A stretch of 64,000 nt of DNA from Phaeobacter cretensis (GTDB taxonomy: Bacteria > Pseudomonadota > Alphaproteobacteria > Rhodobacterales > Rhodobacteraceae), in the NCBI RefSeq assembly GCF_047372505.1, contig NZ_JBKBEU010000001.1:2666001-2730000 (forward strand), given 5' to 3'. The notes below the pieces were generated by a model. The model searched no databases. It had not been told where the DNA came from and worked only from the letters and a program-made list of their open reading frames with translations. Below, piece by piece: positions 44,101-51,000 of this stretch. The position numbers and the translations under genes were made by a program. Each line of letters opens with the position of its first letter. The stretch's first letter is position 1.

Positions 44101-44607
44101 GCCGGTGTGGCGGAGCAGGAACATGCCCACATCATCTACCAAGGGTTTGTTGGAGCAGATGTTGAAGTAGAAATAGCTGCCCATGCCGCAACCGGCATAA
44201 ACGCCAATCGGACCATCAAGGTTCTCAGGAGGATGGCCGGCGTCTTCCATCGCGCTCCAGGCAACCTCAAGAAATTTACGGTGCTGAGGGTCAAGTATTG
44301 CAGCTTCTTTGGGGCTGAAGCCAAAGAAGTCTGCGTCAAACTCGGCATATCCTTCCAGTGCGGCGGTGGCGGCGACGTAGTTGGGATCAGACAGGGTATC
44401 CGGATTTTCACCCGCGGCCAGAAGATCCTCCGCGCTGATGGGTTTGATCGATTCCTCACCATTACGGAGGTTCTGCCAGAAGACGCCGGGAGATTGCGCC
44501 CCAGGCACGCATAAAGACATCCCCACAATGGCAATATCTCCGCTGTAACGCGCGGCATCAAACAGACCTTGATCCGCAGCTTTCCCTGATGGTCTCAATT
44601 GCTCCAA
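38107..44607 (-). CDS. Type I modular polyketide synthase, KS-AT-KR-DH-ACP-TE
   Basis: A 2166-residue single-module PKS. KS (about 22-450) has the C-H-H triad: TACSTSL C196, ECHGTGT H332, NIGHLDT H372. AT (about 548-850) has GHSMGE S645 and AAHS at 742-745, compatible with malonyl-CoA. A ~300-residue linker/structural region precedes KR (about 1184-1395: TGGYGGIG NADPH motif, SSSS, Y1350-xxx-N). DH follows KR (about 1410-1685: EHRIADGTALIPG H1440, LMDLA D1606), the reverse of the usual DH-KR order. ACP serine is S1821. The C-terminal thioesterase has GGFSGGG S1971 and H2129. The start is a TTG at 44607 (AAGGA close upstream); no ATG precedes the KS. It would extend a starter once, reduce and dehydrate it, and release it by TE. 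First gene of the seven-gene coupled operon. Confidence 0.92.
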   Translation of the reverse strand: MEQLRPSGKAADQGLFDAARYSGDIAIVGMSLCVPGAQSPGVFWQNLRNGEESIKPISAEDLLAAGENPDTLSDPNYVAATAALEGYAEFDADFFGFSPKEAAILDPQHRKFLEVAWSAMEDAGHPPENLDGPIGVYAGCGMGSYFYFNICSNKPLVDDVGMFLLRHTGNDKDFLSTRVSHVFDLKGPSVNIQTACSTSLVAVHYASKALREGECEMAIAGGVTIELPQGRGYVFRENEILSPDGHCHAFDHRAQGTVFGSGAGAVALRRLEDAVADGDHIWAVIKGSAINNDGADKAGYLAPSVEGQANAVRKALRAAKTPPDTIDYVECHGTGTYLGDPIEVTALTEAYRETTQAVGYCRIGSVKTNIGHLDTAAGVAGLIKTTLSLHHGQIPPSLGYEAPNPAIAFDTTPFVVNDQLRDWSSAKGPRRAAVNALGVGGTNAHAILEQAAPRPAPDESDFPFQVLCLSGHSKAALNANAAALAAHLRSNPDLPLADVAYTLKEGRRGFAKRRTLVAETAEEAAILLETADPRRVFDHDSADRPPEVVFMFPGGGAQYAGMARDLYETEPVFADWMDRGLDHLQTQLDYDIRALWLPEPGDEASADARLQQPSAQLPLIMIVEFALAQLWISWGVRPSALVGHSMGENTAACLAGVLSFEDCIDLVLLRGRLFDKVPAGGMLSISLPLDEVEARLTPDLDIASVNAPRLTAVSGSQDALDALSALLTADDIDHQRIQIDIAAHSRMLEGILDEYRQFLRGLSLSAPGRPIMSNRSGKTLTDAEATDPEYWVGQLRNTVMFAACLDTLAEVPNRIYLEVGPGKALSSLAQMAPKIKSGQAFSSLRHPDQDIADDAYFFSVIGRLWASGLDADWDQIWGDTNRQRLPLPTYAFQRSRYFIEPAAEAAPETATHTPARHDALSQWGSRPSWRPALASCDLDVVTELDQQPETWLLFEDDTGLCADMAARLEQANHRVVRVVPGDTYAQLSETKYMLAPEQGRSGYDALLADLALADLLPKRIGHFWLVTEGETFRPGASFFDRNLEMGFYALTALGQALAQIDLPHPLHMSVFTTGAAQLRDEALPYPEKAMIAGPVGVLPREIPGLTCATVDVELPTRPSGIRRWLSGVAPTPITDRLLEELLAEPANDTALWRGDKRYALRWRPVELPDNDQVAPQRPVFRDGGTYLITGGYGGIGRTIAADLMRTYGANVVLVSRGGLPPSNDWDSYLNRHSAANTTAQRIRAIMALEAIGTGNVLPLAADVCNSEQMRAAVAEAEAAFGPITGVLHGAGRISDAPVLAKTEDDIAQILAPKVSGLRVLDSIFGPDKLDLMVLFSSSSTVTRPIGQVDYVAANEYLNAFAKHRNGIQPDDHNTHVVAVDWGVWADVGMAADAIGSHQPKASHDPVLCDQPLFDSRQFAHDGGLLFHRRLTGDQWILNEHRIADGTALIPGTAYIEYAAEALAALGHNAPYAMRDMYFLRPLVVGETTPSDMIVRLAPVEQGYEFAVYSQTSEGYALHVQALLETDIEATQPPALPLAELLQCGTMVTTSAAAERLKSPQEAHLKFGPRWHVLQEMQLDTQTGIARLKLPEVAANDGTILPPGLMDLATGWAIDLVPGYRGTALWVPVSYDSIQIFAPLSEELLSHMRLVDSDATSARFDITLAAADGTVLVEVHGFQMQQLPGSTKLAPAEDADANAGDLGLAAPGSAQPLSAEERRLRRNIAQGIRSEEGPEALRRALATGLTQVVVSSLSLPDLIAQADQPPKQIDEDSQNFERPQLDTDYLAPRNAVEEDIAAQFARLLGVSQVGVEDSFFDLGGHSLIAVRLFAQIKRSFGVDLAISTLFEAPSVAKLAELVIARTGGGHTTEATADSTSDGTTETDSYTHLIQLHPGDGTGRRPFFLVAGMFGNVLNLRHLALMVGKDRPVYGLQARGLIGDDAPHDRLEEAAQDYLAEIRSIQPEGPYLLGGFSGGGLTAYEMAQQLQKLGEETASLILLDTPLPIRPKLTRRDKALIKWAELRSKGIGYLGEWISNRITWEIEKRRYVANDDDAAPVFNNRKIELAFRAALPAYALRPWTGPLTLFRPPLDRHWQVSAGNWISREREYVFDDNDWTRWAPSIEVVEVPGDHDSMVLVPNVSVLAGEVKARLDAADAAALIQSAPKAAE

Positions 44608-44865
44608 TGGTCCTTACCCATGTTGCCCGGACGGCATGTAGCGCCCCGAATATAGTCCCAACCAATCAATAATACCGACCCCGCTATCGCAAAGATCTCT
44701 CAACAATGGCACGAATTGATCCCCAACCTATGAACAGGCCATTCGTCCGCTGGCCCCCAAGCCAACGAAAACACCTGTGCATGATGTAAACTCTGCGAGA
44801 AATATAAGGTATGGTTAGGGTCAGATTGTGTCCAAACCCGCCTGAATTGCGAAGAGAATGAGGCA
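44608..44865 (-). promoter_or_regulatory. Presumed promoter region of the PKS/NRPS operon
   Basis: 258 bases between the Wzy-like gene and the PKS on the same strand. No terminator hairpin or clear -35/-10 pair was recognised. A 61-codon frame overlapping the wzy stop exists but shows no family features. The gap is the only space upstream of the seven coupled genes, so their promoter or a processing site is expected here. Confidence 0.3.
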
Positions 44866-46329
44866 TCACATCACGCTACGCTGCTTCTTTGACTGCGATG
44901 CAGAGGTCAACGCTTGATTGCCATCAAACAACTGCCGTTTGGGTGTGAACAATCCTGTGTATTGCAGGCGTTCGGCATAGCCCAAGACAGATCCGGCACA
45001 GAGCCAGGTTACGGGGGTCAGCGTGGCATTCAACAGCATATCCACCAGTGTTGCCGCCAGCATCAATGCCAAAGGTGCGGCAAAGGGAGACAAAGTAGTC
45101 GCGGCATGGCGCCGCATTTGCTGCCAGAGCAACACCAAGGGGCCGGCGAGCAATCCCATTTCAGCGATATAGCCAACCCAGCCAAACGTGCCAAAAACCA
45201 GAATCCAGCGTCCATCCGGGATCGATTCAATCTCGCCAGTCTCAAGGTTTCTCACCAGATTGCGGCCCCAACCACCCCAACCAAACCACGGCTTGTCAGC
45301 CGCGCGATCCAGCATCAATGCTTCATTGGTGAAGCGAAATCCGAGCGATTGCGCGCGTTCGGGGCTAAAGGCCTGTGCCTGTGCCAGAATAGCATCCACA
45401 GGTACCAGCCCCAGAGTCCGCAGCATCGGGTAGACAATTGCAACCACACCCAACACCAGGGCCAGCCGCATTTGCATCCGGTAAGAGGCCATTGCCACAA
45501 AAGGCATGAATACAAGGCCGTACACCAGTGAGGCGATGCTCTTACAAAGCACCAGCACCGCAAAGAGATAGACCGCCGCCATTGCATATCGTCTTTGATC
45601 CGGCGCTTCTGCGCTACGAGCCAGAGATGTTGCCGCGAGCACGGACATCAGCATGAACAGCGCCAACCAAAGACTATGTGGCAAGAATACGATGGGACGA
45701 AAGCCGCCCTGGCGCATGGTTTGGCTGAAATCATGCTGAAAAAAACCGTAGACCCAGGTGTTCAGCTGAGGGCTGAAACGGACTTCAAACAGCGATGGGA
45801 TCGAATATACCAGCCCGGCGATCATCAGCCCGATCACCAGCTGACGCTGCTGGTCAGGATGGGACAGGTAGCGCCGCGCCAGGAAGAAGGGAAGTAACAC
45901 GATCATTTGATTAATCATCACCGATCCCAGATCGCGCCAGCGAAGGCCGGGTAGGGAATAGGTGGGAAAAACAATGGGTTCGGCGTTTTCCAGCACTCGG
46001 AACACGATCGGATCGCCATTGGTCAGAACGGTTGCGATAACCGACCCCAGAAATAATGCCACTAATGCGCGCATCACCGGGTGGCGCGGCCACATTTCTA
46101 CCTTTTGGCGCAGGATGTAGACACAGATCACAAAGGCTACGACTGCAGGTATAGAATCTTTATCCATATCAGGCACCAAGGGCAGGTCGAACACCGCCAA
46201 TGGTGGGAGAAACAGGTAGCCGCCGATTACGCACCACAAAATCGCCTGTTGCAGCGGTAAGCGCCGAAACAGTTTATAGGCGATCACCGGCCAGGCGATC
46301 AGCATCAGATAAGCCAGTGCATTTGGCAT
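44866..46329 (-). CDS. Wzy/O-antigen-ligase-like polysaccharide polymerase
   Basis: A 487-residue polytopic membrane protein with about 11-13 hydrophobic helices. The large periplasmic loop contains RFSPQLNTWVYGFFQHDFSQ and the late-loop KPWFGWGGWGRN pattern seen in the Wzy/WaaL superfamily. In this locus, which also has an ExoY-like priming enzyme, a flippase and a Wzz-like regulator, polymerisation of repeat units is the most likely role. Sequence in this superfamily is weakly conserved, so ligase activity cannot be excluded. The start region has only a weak Shine-Dalgarno. Confidence 0.8.
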   Translation of the reverse strand: MPNALAYLMLIAWPVIAYKLFRRLPLQQAILWCVIGGYLFLPPLAVFDLPLVPDMDKDSIPAVVAFVICVYILRQKVEMWPRHPVMRALVALFLGSVIATVLTNGDPIVFRVLENAEPIVFPTYSLPGLRWRDLGSVMINQMIVLLPFFLARRYLSHPDQQRQLVIGLMIAGLVYSIPSLFEVRFSPQLNTWVYGFFQHDFSQTMRQGGFRPIVFLPHSLWLALFMLMSVLAATSLARSAEAPDQRRYAMAAVYLFAVLVLCKSIASLVYGLVFMPFVAMASYRMQMRLALVLGVVAIVYPMLRTLGLVPVDAILAQAQAFSPERAQSLGFRFTNEALMLDRAADKPWFGWGGWGRNLVRNLETGEIESIPDGRWILVFGTFGWVGYIAEMGLLAGPLVLLWQQMRRHAATTLSPFAAPLALMLAATLVDMLLNATLTPVTWLCAGSVLGYAERLQYTGLFTPKRQLFDGNQALTSASQSKKQRSVM

Positions 46330-46492
46330 CGCGTGCGGACCTTACACTCCTATTTGCCCCCGTGATCATAAGTTTAGCTCCAGATGCCGATGCTGTCGCC
46401 CGCATTCGTATTCTGAGGTAAACTCTTGAAACGGACGCAAGGCCATGTGATCGAAGAGCAAGGGTCGTTCAGTCGTATTTGGGGGAGAGCGG

Positions 46493-47245
46493 GTGTATTT
46501 CGATATTCAGAGTACACGGATCGACGTGAATATCGCCGATCCGGCACGATTGGAGCAGGCAGTGATGGGGCATTTTCAAACCCGTCGCGGCTTTGCGCTG
46601 GCAACGGTGAACCTTGATCATCTGGTGAAAATGCGTGGATCTCCTACGTTTCTGAAAGCTTATGCTGCTCAGGATTTTGTGGTCGCGGATGGCCGTCCTA
46701 TTGTCTGGCTGTCACGATTGGCACAAAGACCGGTCGCGCTGATGCCGGGGTCGGATATGGTGGAGCCGCTTTGCCGCTGGGCTGCCCGTGCGGGTGTGCC
46801 GATTGCGCTGGTAGGGAGCACGGAAATAGCACTTCAGGATGCGTCTACTGCGTTGCAGGCCAAAGTGCCGGGGCTAGAGGTCGGCTGGTGTCATGCGCCC
46901 TCAGGCGTGTTTGATCCCAACGGAGAGGAGGCTGAGAAAATTCTGTCAGAATTGGCGCGCAAGCAGATCGGCCTGTGTTTCTTGGCGCTGGGTGCACCCA
47001 AACAAGAGCTGATGGCGGCCCGTGGCCGGGCATTGGCCCCCGAAGTTGGATTTGCCTCGGTAGGTGCAGGGCTGGATTTCATTGGCGGGCATCAGAAACG
47101 CGCACCTGAATGGGTGCGTCGGTTGGCTTTGGAATGGCTGTGGCGTGCGCTAAGCAGCCCACGCCGATTGGGGCCGCGTTATTTGCGTTGCCTTGGCATC
47201 CTGCCGGGTCAATTGCTTCATGCGCTGCGGCTGCGTCACCCCTGA
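46493..47245 (+). CDS. WecG/TagA/CpsF family glycosyltransferase
   Basis: A 250-residue GT26 protein. The GTG start at 46493 is supported by GGGGGAG about 8 bases upstream. Motifs are TVNLDHLVKM, VVADGRPIVWLSRL (the catalytic aspartate region), LMPGSDM, LVGSTE and LGAPKQELMAARGR. Members transfer N-acetylmannosaminuronic acid or related sugars to lipid-linked intermediates; the donor here is unknown. It is divergent from the Wzy-like gene across 163 bases and converges on a GT2 gene. Confidence 0.9.
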   Translation: MYFDIQSTRIDVNIADPARLEQAVMGHFQTRRGFALATVNLDHLVKMRGSPTFLKAYAAQDFVVADGRPIVWLSRLAQRPVALMPGSDMVEPLCRWAARAGVPIALVGSTEIALQDASTALQAKVPGLEVGWCHAPSGVFDPNGEEAEKILSELARKQIGLCFLALGAPKQELMAARGRALAPEVGFASVGAGLDFIGGHQKRAPEWVRRLALEWLWRALSSPRRLGPRYLRCLGILPGQLLHALRLRHP

Positions 47246-47272
47246 CCTGAGAAAGGTCGCCCGACGGCTATT

Positions 47273-48256
47273 TTATTTATATTCCAGCAAACCGCGGTTG
47301 CGCCCCCGCAGCCGCAGCCAATGATACTCCAGTGCGCCTTGTGCCTCGGCAAATTTACCAAGCAAGGAATAATATGCGCGGCGGCGGCCCATCCGGGCAG
47401 ACAGTCGAAGCCATTGAGTTGGATAAATCACGGAGAACAGCAATGCCCAGCCAGAGAACATCAGCAACACGACAATGATGAGCGGGATACCCGCGCCCCA
47501 AATCAACGCTCTCTGGGTTTCAGCCACCCAATGGCGCTCCGGACCTGCCCCATGCAGGGCGGCCCCTTCCGCAAAGGCAAATCCGGCGCGGCGGCTACGC
47601 TGCCACCATTGCGCAAATCGCGTCATCTGGGCATCGTGTAGGGTCATTTCGGCCTCCACGCGCCATATCGACCAACCGGCGCGCGCCAGACGCAGGCACA
47701 GCTCGGGCTCTTCGCCTGCGATCAGATCGTTGCGATAGCCGCCAACCTCTTGCAGAGCCCGCAACCGCATCAAGGCATCTCCACCGCAGGCTTTTGCCGG
47801 GCCGACCGGCGTGTCCCATTCGTAGTCGCAGAGTTGGTTGTAGACTGAGGCCTCAGGATGACGTTCACGTCGTCTCCCACAGACCACTGCCAGCTGAGGA
47901 TCTGCGTCTAGTCGCGCGGTCGCGGTCGCGACCCAGCCCGGAACTACTTCGCAATCGCCGTCCACCAGCTGTACATATGCGCAATCTCCGTCGAGATGAG
48001 CCAGCCCGGCATTGCGTGCACGCGCTGCAGTGAATCTCTCATTCATATCGAGGCTGATCACTTTGACACCCATCGCCTCGGCTGCGGCGGCCGAACCATC
48101 ACTTGAGCCGCTATCGACATAGATCACTTGTCGCACCTGATCTTGCAAGCTGCGCAGACATGCCAGCAGTCGCGCGCCTTCGTTGCGGCCAATGATGACC
48201 GCATCGACATATGGCTGTGCCTCTGCCGCCAGCACTGGTGTGGTGTTGGTTGTCAT
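47273..48256 (-). CDS. Glycosyltransferase family 2 with C-terminal membrane segment
   Basis: A 327-residue GT-A protein: VDAVIIGRNEGARLLACLRSL, IYVDSGSSDGS, YVQLVDGDCEV (DxD) and EEPELCLRLARAGW. A hydrophobic segment near residues 245-275 (LIWGAGIPLIIVVLLMFSGWALLFSVIY) anchors it to the inner membrane. The start overlaps the preceding glycosyltransferase gene by one base (TGATG), so the two are coupled. Sugar specificity unknown. Confidence 0.88.
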   Translation of the reverse strand: MTTNTTPVLAAEAQPYVDAVIIGRNEGARLLACLRSLQDQVRQVIYVDSGSSDGSAAAAEAMGVKVISLDMNERFTAARARNAGLAHLDGDCAYVQLVDGDCEVVPGWVATATARLDADPQLAVVCGRRRERHPEASVYNQLCDYEWDTPVGPAKACGGDALMRLRALQEVGGYRNDLIAGEEPELCLRLARAGWSIWRVEAEMTLHDAQMTRFAQWWQRSRRAGFAFAEGAALHGAGPERHWVAETQRALIWGAGIPLIIVVLLMFSGWALLFSVIYPTQWLRLSARMGRRRAYYSLLGKFAEAQGALEYHWLRLRGRNRGLLEYK

Positions 48257-49374
48257 CAGTTAAGCTCCGCCAAATAGCGCGGGGAAACGCGCAGGAAACC
48301 GGCTTTGCGCAGCTGTTCAGGTCCGGTTTCTGAACCGGCTTGCGGTCTGTCGTAGCGCAGCGCGGCCGGCGACCACAGCGTCAGGTCGGGCGATGCAGCA
48401 AACCCTGCAACGCGCAGCGCATCCTCGCCATGCGAAATGGCCGACGTTGAAAGTGAGGCCTGATCCCGTGCCATCGGATCATTGGCGAACTTATAGTGTT
48501 TCAGCACTGCCATTGTATCGGCCACCTTCACGCCGGTTGATAGATGTGGGTGAACAGCCGGGATGACGCCGTCACCGACATACACCAAAGGATGTTTGCT
48601 TAGGCAGCAGCGCTCAGCAAAAACGGCTCCACGAATGCCACCAAATTGCATTTTCGGCTCAGTACTGTCTGGCAGCTCGTTCTGTGTCAGAAAAAATTCC
48701 AATCCTGTTGAGGCATCATGATAGGGCACTGCACGGACTGCCGTGATATCATAGTGACAGAATGTCTGCTGTACTTCTGGGTAAGACAGCTGCGCTACCG
48801 ATCGCAGCGGGGCCTCCGGGAACATCTCCAACATCTGAGCCATCATCGCAGTATACCCATGACGGTCCAGATAACCGACTAACCCCGAGAGACCGAGCTG
48901 TTCTTGCCCTTCAAACTCAAGGATTTCATCCATATCGGCAAAGAGACACCAGCGATCGGCGCAGAAGTTGCTGGCGGCGTAGCCGCGAAACATGTTTTCA
49001 AATCGCCCCCAGGGCAAGCGCGATTGCAACACCGTGACATCTGGTGCCAGAGCCAGTCGGGTCAATGTGTCATCGCTGGAGCCGGTGTCGCAGAATACGA
49101 AATGCGCGACACCAAGTGCACGGTAGTGGGCCAGAAACACATCAAGGTAATAGGAACCGTCACGCACCAGCGCGACCACTGTAACGGCCTCCCGTGATGT
49201 CTGGTTATGTCGCGGCCCAGACAGATGTCGGACAGATGCCCGAAAACGCAGCCGGTCCAAAGGCAGGGTGATATTGTCATCCAGCCATCGGGTAAGGCGT
49301 GACAGCAACCGCTCGCGCACTCCACCGGTAGAGACCGGTGCGTCATCGCTGGTGTGATCTTCTATGCCTGACAT
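48256..49374 (-). CDS. GT2-like glycosyltransferase (Glyco_tranf_2_4 type)
   Basis: A 372-residue protein starting at 49374, with CAGGAG six bases upstream; the longer frame to 49428 has no such site. Features are VTVVALVRDGSYYLDVFLAHYRALGV, FVFCDTGSSDDT and the metal-binding WCLFADMDEILEF, the pattern of the family in which a short GT-A fold recognises RNE..L..WL.HH..LG. The N-terminal ~70 residues are unassigned. It is co-transcribed with the following GT2. A LacI-type palindrome (49444-49453) lies just upstream and may influence both this gene and the divergent glucokinase. Confidence 0.8.
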   Translation of the reverse strand: MSGIEDHTSDDAPVSTGGVRERLLSRLTRWLDDNITLPLDRLRFRASVRHLSGPRHNQTSREAVTVVALVRDGSYYLDVFLAHYRALGVAHFVFCDTGSSDDTLTRLALAPDVTVLQSRLPWGRFENMFRGYAASNFCADRWCLFADMDEILEFEGQEQLGLSGLVGYLDRHGYTAMMAQMLEMFPEAPLRSVAQLSYPEVQQTFCHYDITAVRAVPYHDASTGLEFFLTQNELPDSTEPKMQFGGIRGAVFAERCCLSKHPLVYVGDGVIPAVHPHLSTGVKVADTMAVLKHYKFANDPMARDQASLSTSAISHGEDALRVAGFAASPDLTLWSPAALRYDRPQAGSETGPEQLRKAGFLRVSPRYLAELN

Positions 49375-49443
49375 CGGGACTCCTGAAAAGGCTGATGCAA
49401 ACTGTGCAAAAACACCTCGCCGTGGCAAGCCTATTGCATTATG

Positions 49444-49453
49444 TTAGCGCTAA
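49444..49453. promoter_or_regulatory. LacI-family operator-like palindrome TTAGCGCTAA
   Basis: A perfect 10-base palindrome in the 165-base gap between the divergent glycosyltransferase (start 49374) and glucokinase (start 49540). Alphaproteobacterial LacI-type sugar regulators bind sites centred on GCGC of this kind. No LacI gene is in the window. Confidence 0.5.
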
Positions 49454-49539
49454 AACTATGACCGCGGCCAGAATTGCAATTCGGCGCTGAATGCGGCAGT
49501 GTCTCGCAAAAAAATCTGACATTCAGAAAGGCAGAGCAC

Positions 49540-50490
49540 ATGGGCTCGGACATGACAGTGCTGGTTGGCGATGTGGGCGGCAGCAATACGCGGCTTGCCC
49601 TTGCCGGTCCTGAAATTGGGGTCACCGCCCTACAAAGTTTCGCCAACGATAGCTTTGCGAGCCTTGATGATGTGTTGGCGGCGTATTGTGCACAGCCTGA
49701 TTTGCCATCGCTGGCCGGGGCCTGCATCGCAGTTGCCGGTCCGGTCTATGGCAATGAATACCAACTCACCAATAGAAACTGGCAGGGCACTGCTGCTGAC
49801 TTGGCCCAGCAGCTTCAGCTTTCTGAAGGCGCCCGCGTCGATGTTATCAATGATCTGGCCGCATTGGGTCATTCACTTCCAGCCCTGATCCCGGGTCAGC
49901 TGGCGTCGTTGCGGGCGGGACATCAGCGTGGCAAACAAGCGCTGGTGGCGGGTATCGGCACTGGTTTTAACGTGTCTTTGTCGATCAATGGCCAGACTGC
50001 GGAGGCGGAAATGGGCCACACAAGCCTGTCGGCACCTGTGTCCTGTTCTCTGCGCGGGCTTCTGGCAGAGAAGGCAGATGAATTTGCGACCAATGAGGAT
50101 CTTTTTTCAGGTCGAGGTTTGGTACGTTATCATCAGGCTCTGCATGGTGTCGCTGCCGAAGGGGGCGCGCAGATCGTTGCGGACTATGTTGCGGACTCTG
50201 ATAGCCCGGCCGCGCAAACCGTAACCAGCTGGGCGCGGCTTCTGGGCGACTTTGCCCGCGAATTGGTCCCGACCTATATGCCGGGGCAGGGGATTTTCTT
50301 TGCAGGCAGTGTGGCACGTGGCGTGCTTGGGACCCAGGCCTGTGAGATTTTCCTCGACAGTTTTCTGCAGCCCTCCACCGGCGTACAGAGCCGTTGTGAA
50401 ACCACGCCACTGTGGTTGATCACAGATGATGCGGCAGGTGTCAGCGGCGCAGCGCGTTTCGCGATCGAAATGGCAAGTGGTACTGAATGA
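49540..50490 (+). CDS. glk: Glucokinase
   Basis: A 316-residue ATP-dependent glucokinase of the Glk family (not ROK). The N-terminal phosphate-binding loop is VLVGDVGGSNTRLALAG. Glucose-contact and catalytic segments are VAGPVYGNEYQLTNRNW, VINDLAALGHSLP (catalytic Asp), VAGIGTGFNVS and AEMGHTSL. ADP-side GIFFAGSVARG is present. The start at 49540 has AGAAAGG about ten bases upstream; ATG 49552 is a possible alternative. It would supply glucose 6-phosphate, a precursor of nucleotide sugars for the neighbouring exopolysaccharide genes, or serve a sugar-uptake regulon. Confidence 0.9.
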   Translation: MGSDMTVLVGDVGGSNTRLALAGPEIGVTALQSFANDSFASLDDVLAAYCAQPDLPSLAGACIAVAGPVYGNEYQLTNRNWQGTAADLAQQLQLSEGARVDVINDLAALGHSLPALIPGQLASLRAGHQRGKQALVAGIGTGFNVSLSINGQTAEAEMGHTSLSAPVSCSLRGLLAEKADEFATNEDLFSGRGLVRYHQALHGVAAEGGAQIVADYVADSDSPAAQTVTSWARLLGDFARELVPTYMPGQGIFFAGSVARGVLGTQACEIFLDSFLQPSTGVQSRCETTPLWLITDDAAGVSGAARFAIEMASGTE

Positions 50491-50569
50491 TCGGGTGAGG
50501 TTCGGAAGTACTTTTCAACATGCATTGAACTTATTCTGAGTCGATACATATCCGTTTTATTTCTGTCGG

Positions 50570-50866
50570 TTATCGCCGCGGAGCGACGTCTAACCAACCG
50601 ACAGAACCTGCCGTTGTAAGGAAGCCAAAGAACCTGACTATTGCAATGATCCAATGGATGATTGCTTTGCGGCGTTTTCCTTCTTTCGGAAACCATTCAA
50701 ACCTGCGCAGCCAGCCAACGATTATATCCATGAACATTAGGGCAAAAATCAGGTGCCTAATCCATAGGTAGAAAAACAACATACCGAGAACTACTGTTAT
50801 TATCATGTTGGCTGGAGTAGTTTCCCAGCTGCCCATGACTGAGGGCGATGTCCTTGTGGTGTCCAT
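50570..50866 (-). CDS. Small hypothetical membrane protein
   Basis: A 98-residue frame starting at ATG 50866 (AAGGA about ten bases upstream). Two hydrophobic segments are visible: MIITVVLGMLFFYLWIRHLIFALMFMDIIVGW (about 21-52) and AIIHWIIAIVRFFGFLTTAGSVGW (about 68-91), separated by a basic stretch, FPKEGKRRK. Composition is plausible for a real inner-membrane protein, but I recognise no family. Local GC content is lower than in the flanking genes. It stands alone between glk (convergent) and tamB, behind a strong inverted repeat. Confidence 0.5.
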   Translation of the reverse strand: MDTTRTSPSVMGSWETTPANMIITVVLGMLFFYLWIRHLIFALMFMDIIVGWLRRFEWFPKEGKRRKAIIHWIIAIVRFFGFLTTAGSVGWLDVAPRR

Positions 50867-50909
50867 TTTCTCTAGTCCTTGCGGCTCTGGACGAGCGCTT
50901 GAGCAAGTG

Positions 50910-50931
50910 CCTACTAAATTAGTTTAGTAGG
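50910..50931. promoter_or_regulatory. Perfect 9-bp inverted repeat upstream of the small membrane protein gene
   Basis: CCTACTAAA (50910-50918) and TTTAGTAGG (50923-50931) flank TTAG. The repeat lies 44 bases upstream of the 98-codon gene and 70 bases beyond the tamB stop. It could be an operator or an RNA hairpin; it is not followed by a uridine run on the minus strand. Confidence 0.45.
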
Positions 50932-50954
50932 TTTCAGCTAGCGACTAGGGCTCT

Positions 50955-50984
50955 CTGGATCACTGTTGTCGAAGTACGATCCAG
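50955..50984 (-). terminator. Possible terminator hairpin after tamB
   Basis: CTGGATC (50955-50961) pairs with GATCCAG (50978-50984) 17 bases beyond the tamB stop; the loop is 16 bases and no uridine run follows. Weak evidence for an intrinsic terminator. Confidence 0.35.
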
Positions 50985-51000
50985 CGCTCCAGGGAGTCAG

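Noticed and set aside
44684..44869. 61-codon frame whose GTG-ATG start overlaps the wzy stop by ATGA-like coupling
   Set aside because: Attractive because of the overlap, but the peptide shows no hydrophobic, catalytic or family pattern and more likely lies in the PKS promoter region.
50910..50931. Insertion-sequence end or attachment site
   Set aside because: The inverted repeat is a single compact hairpin without a partner copy, direct repeats or a transposase/integrase gene nearby.
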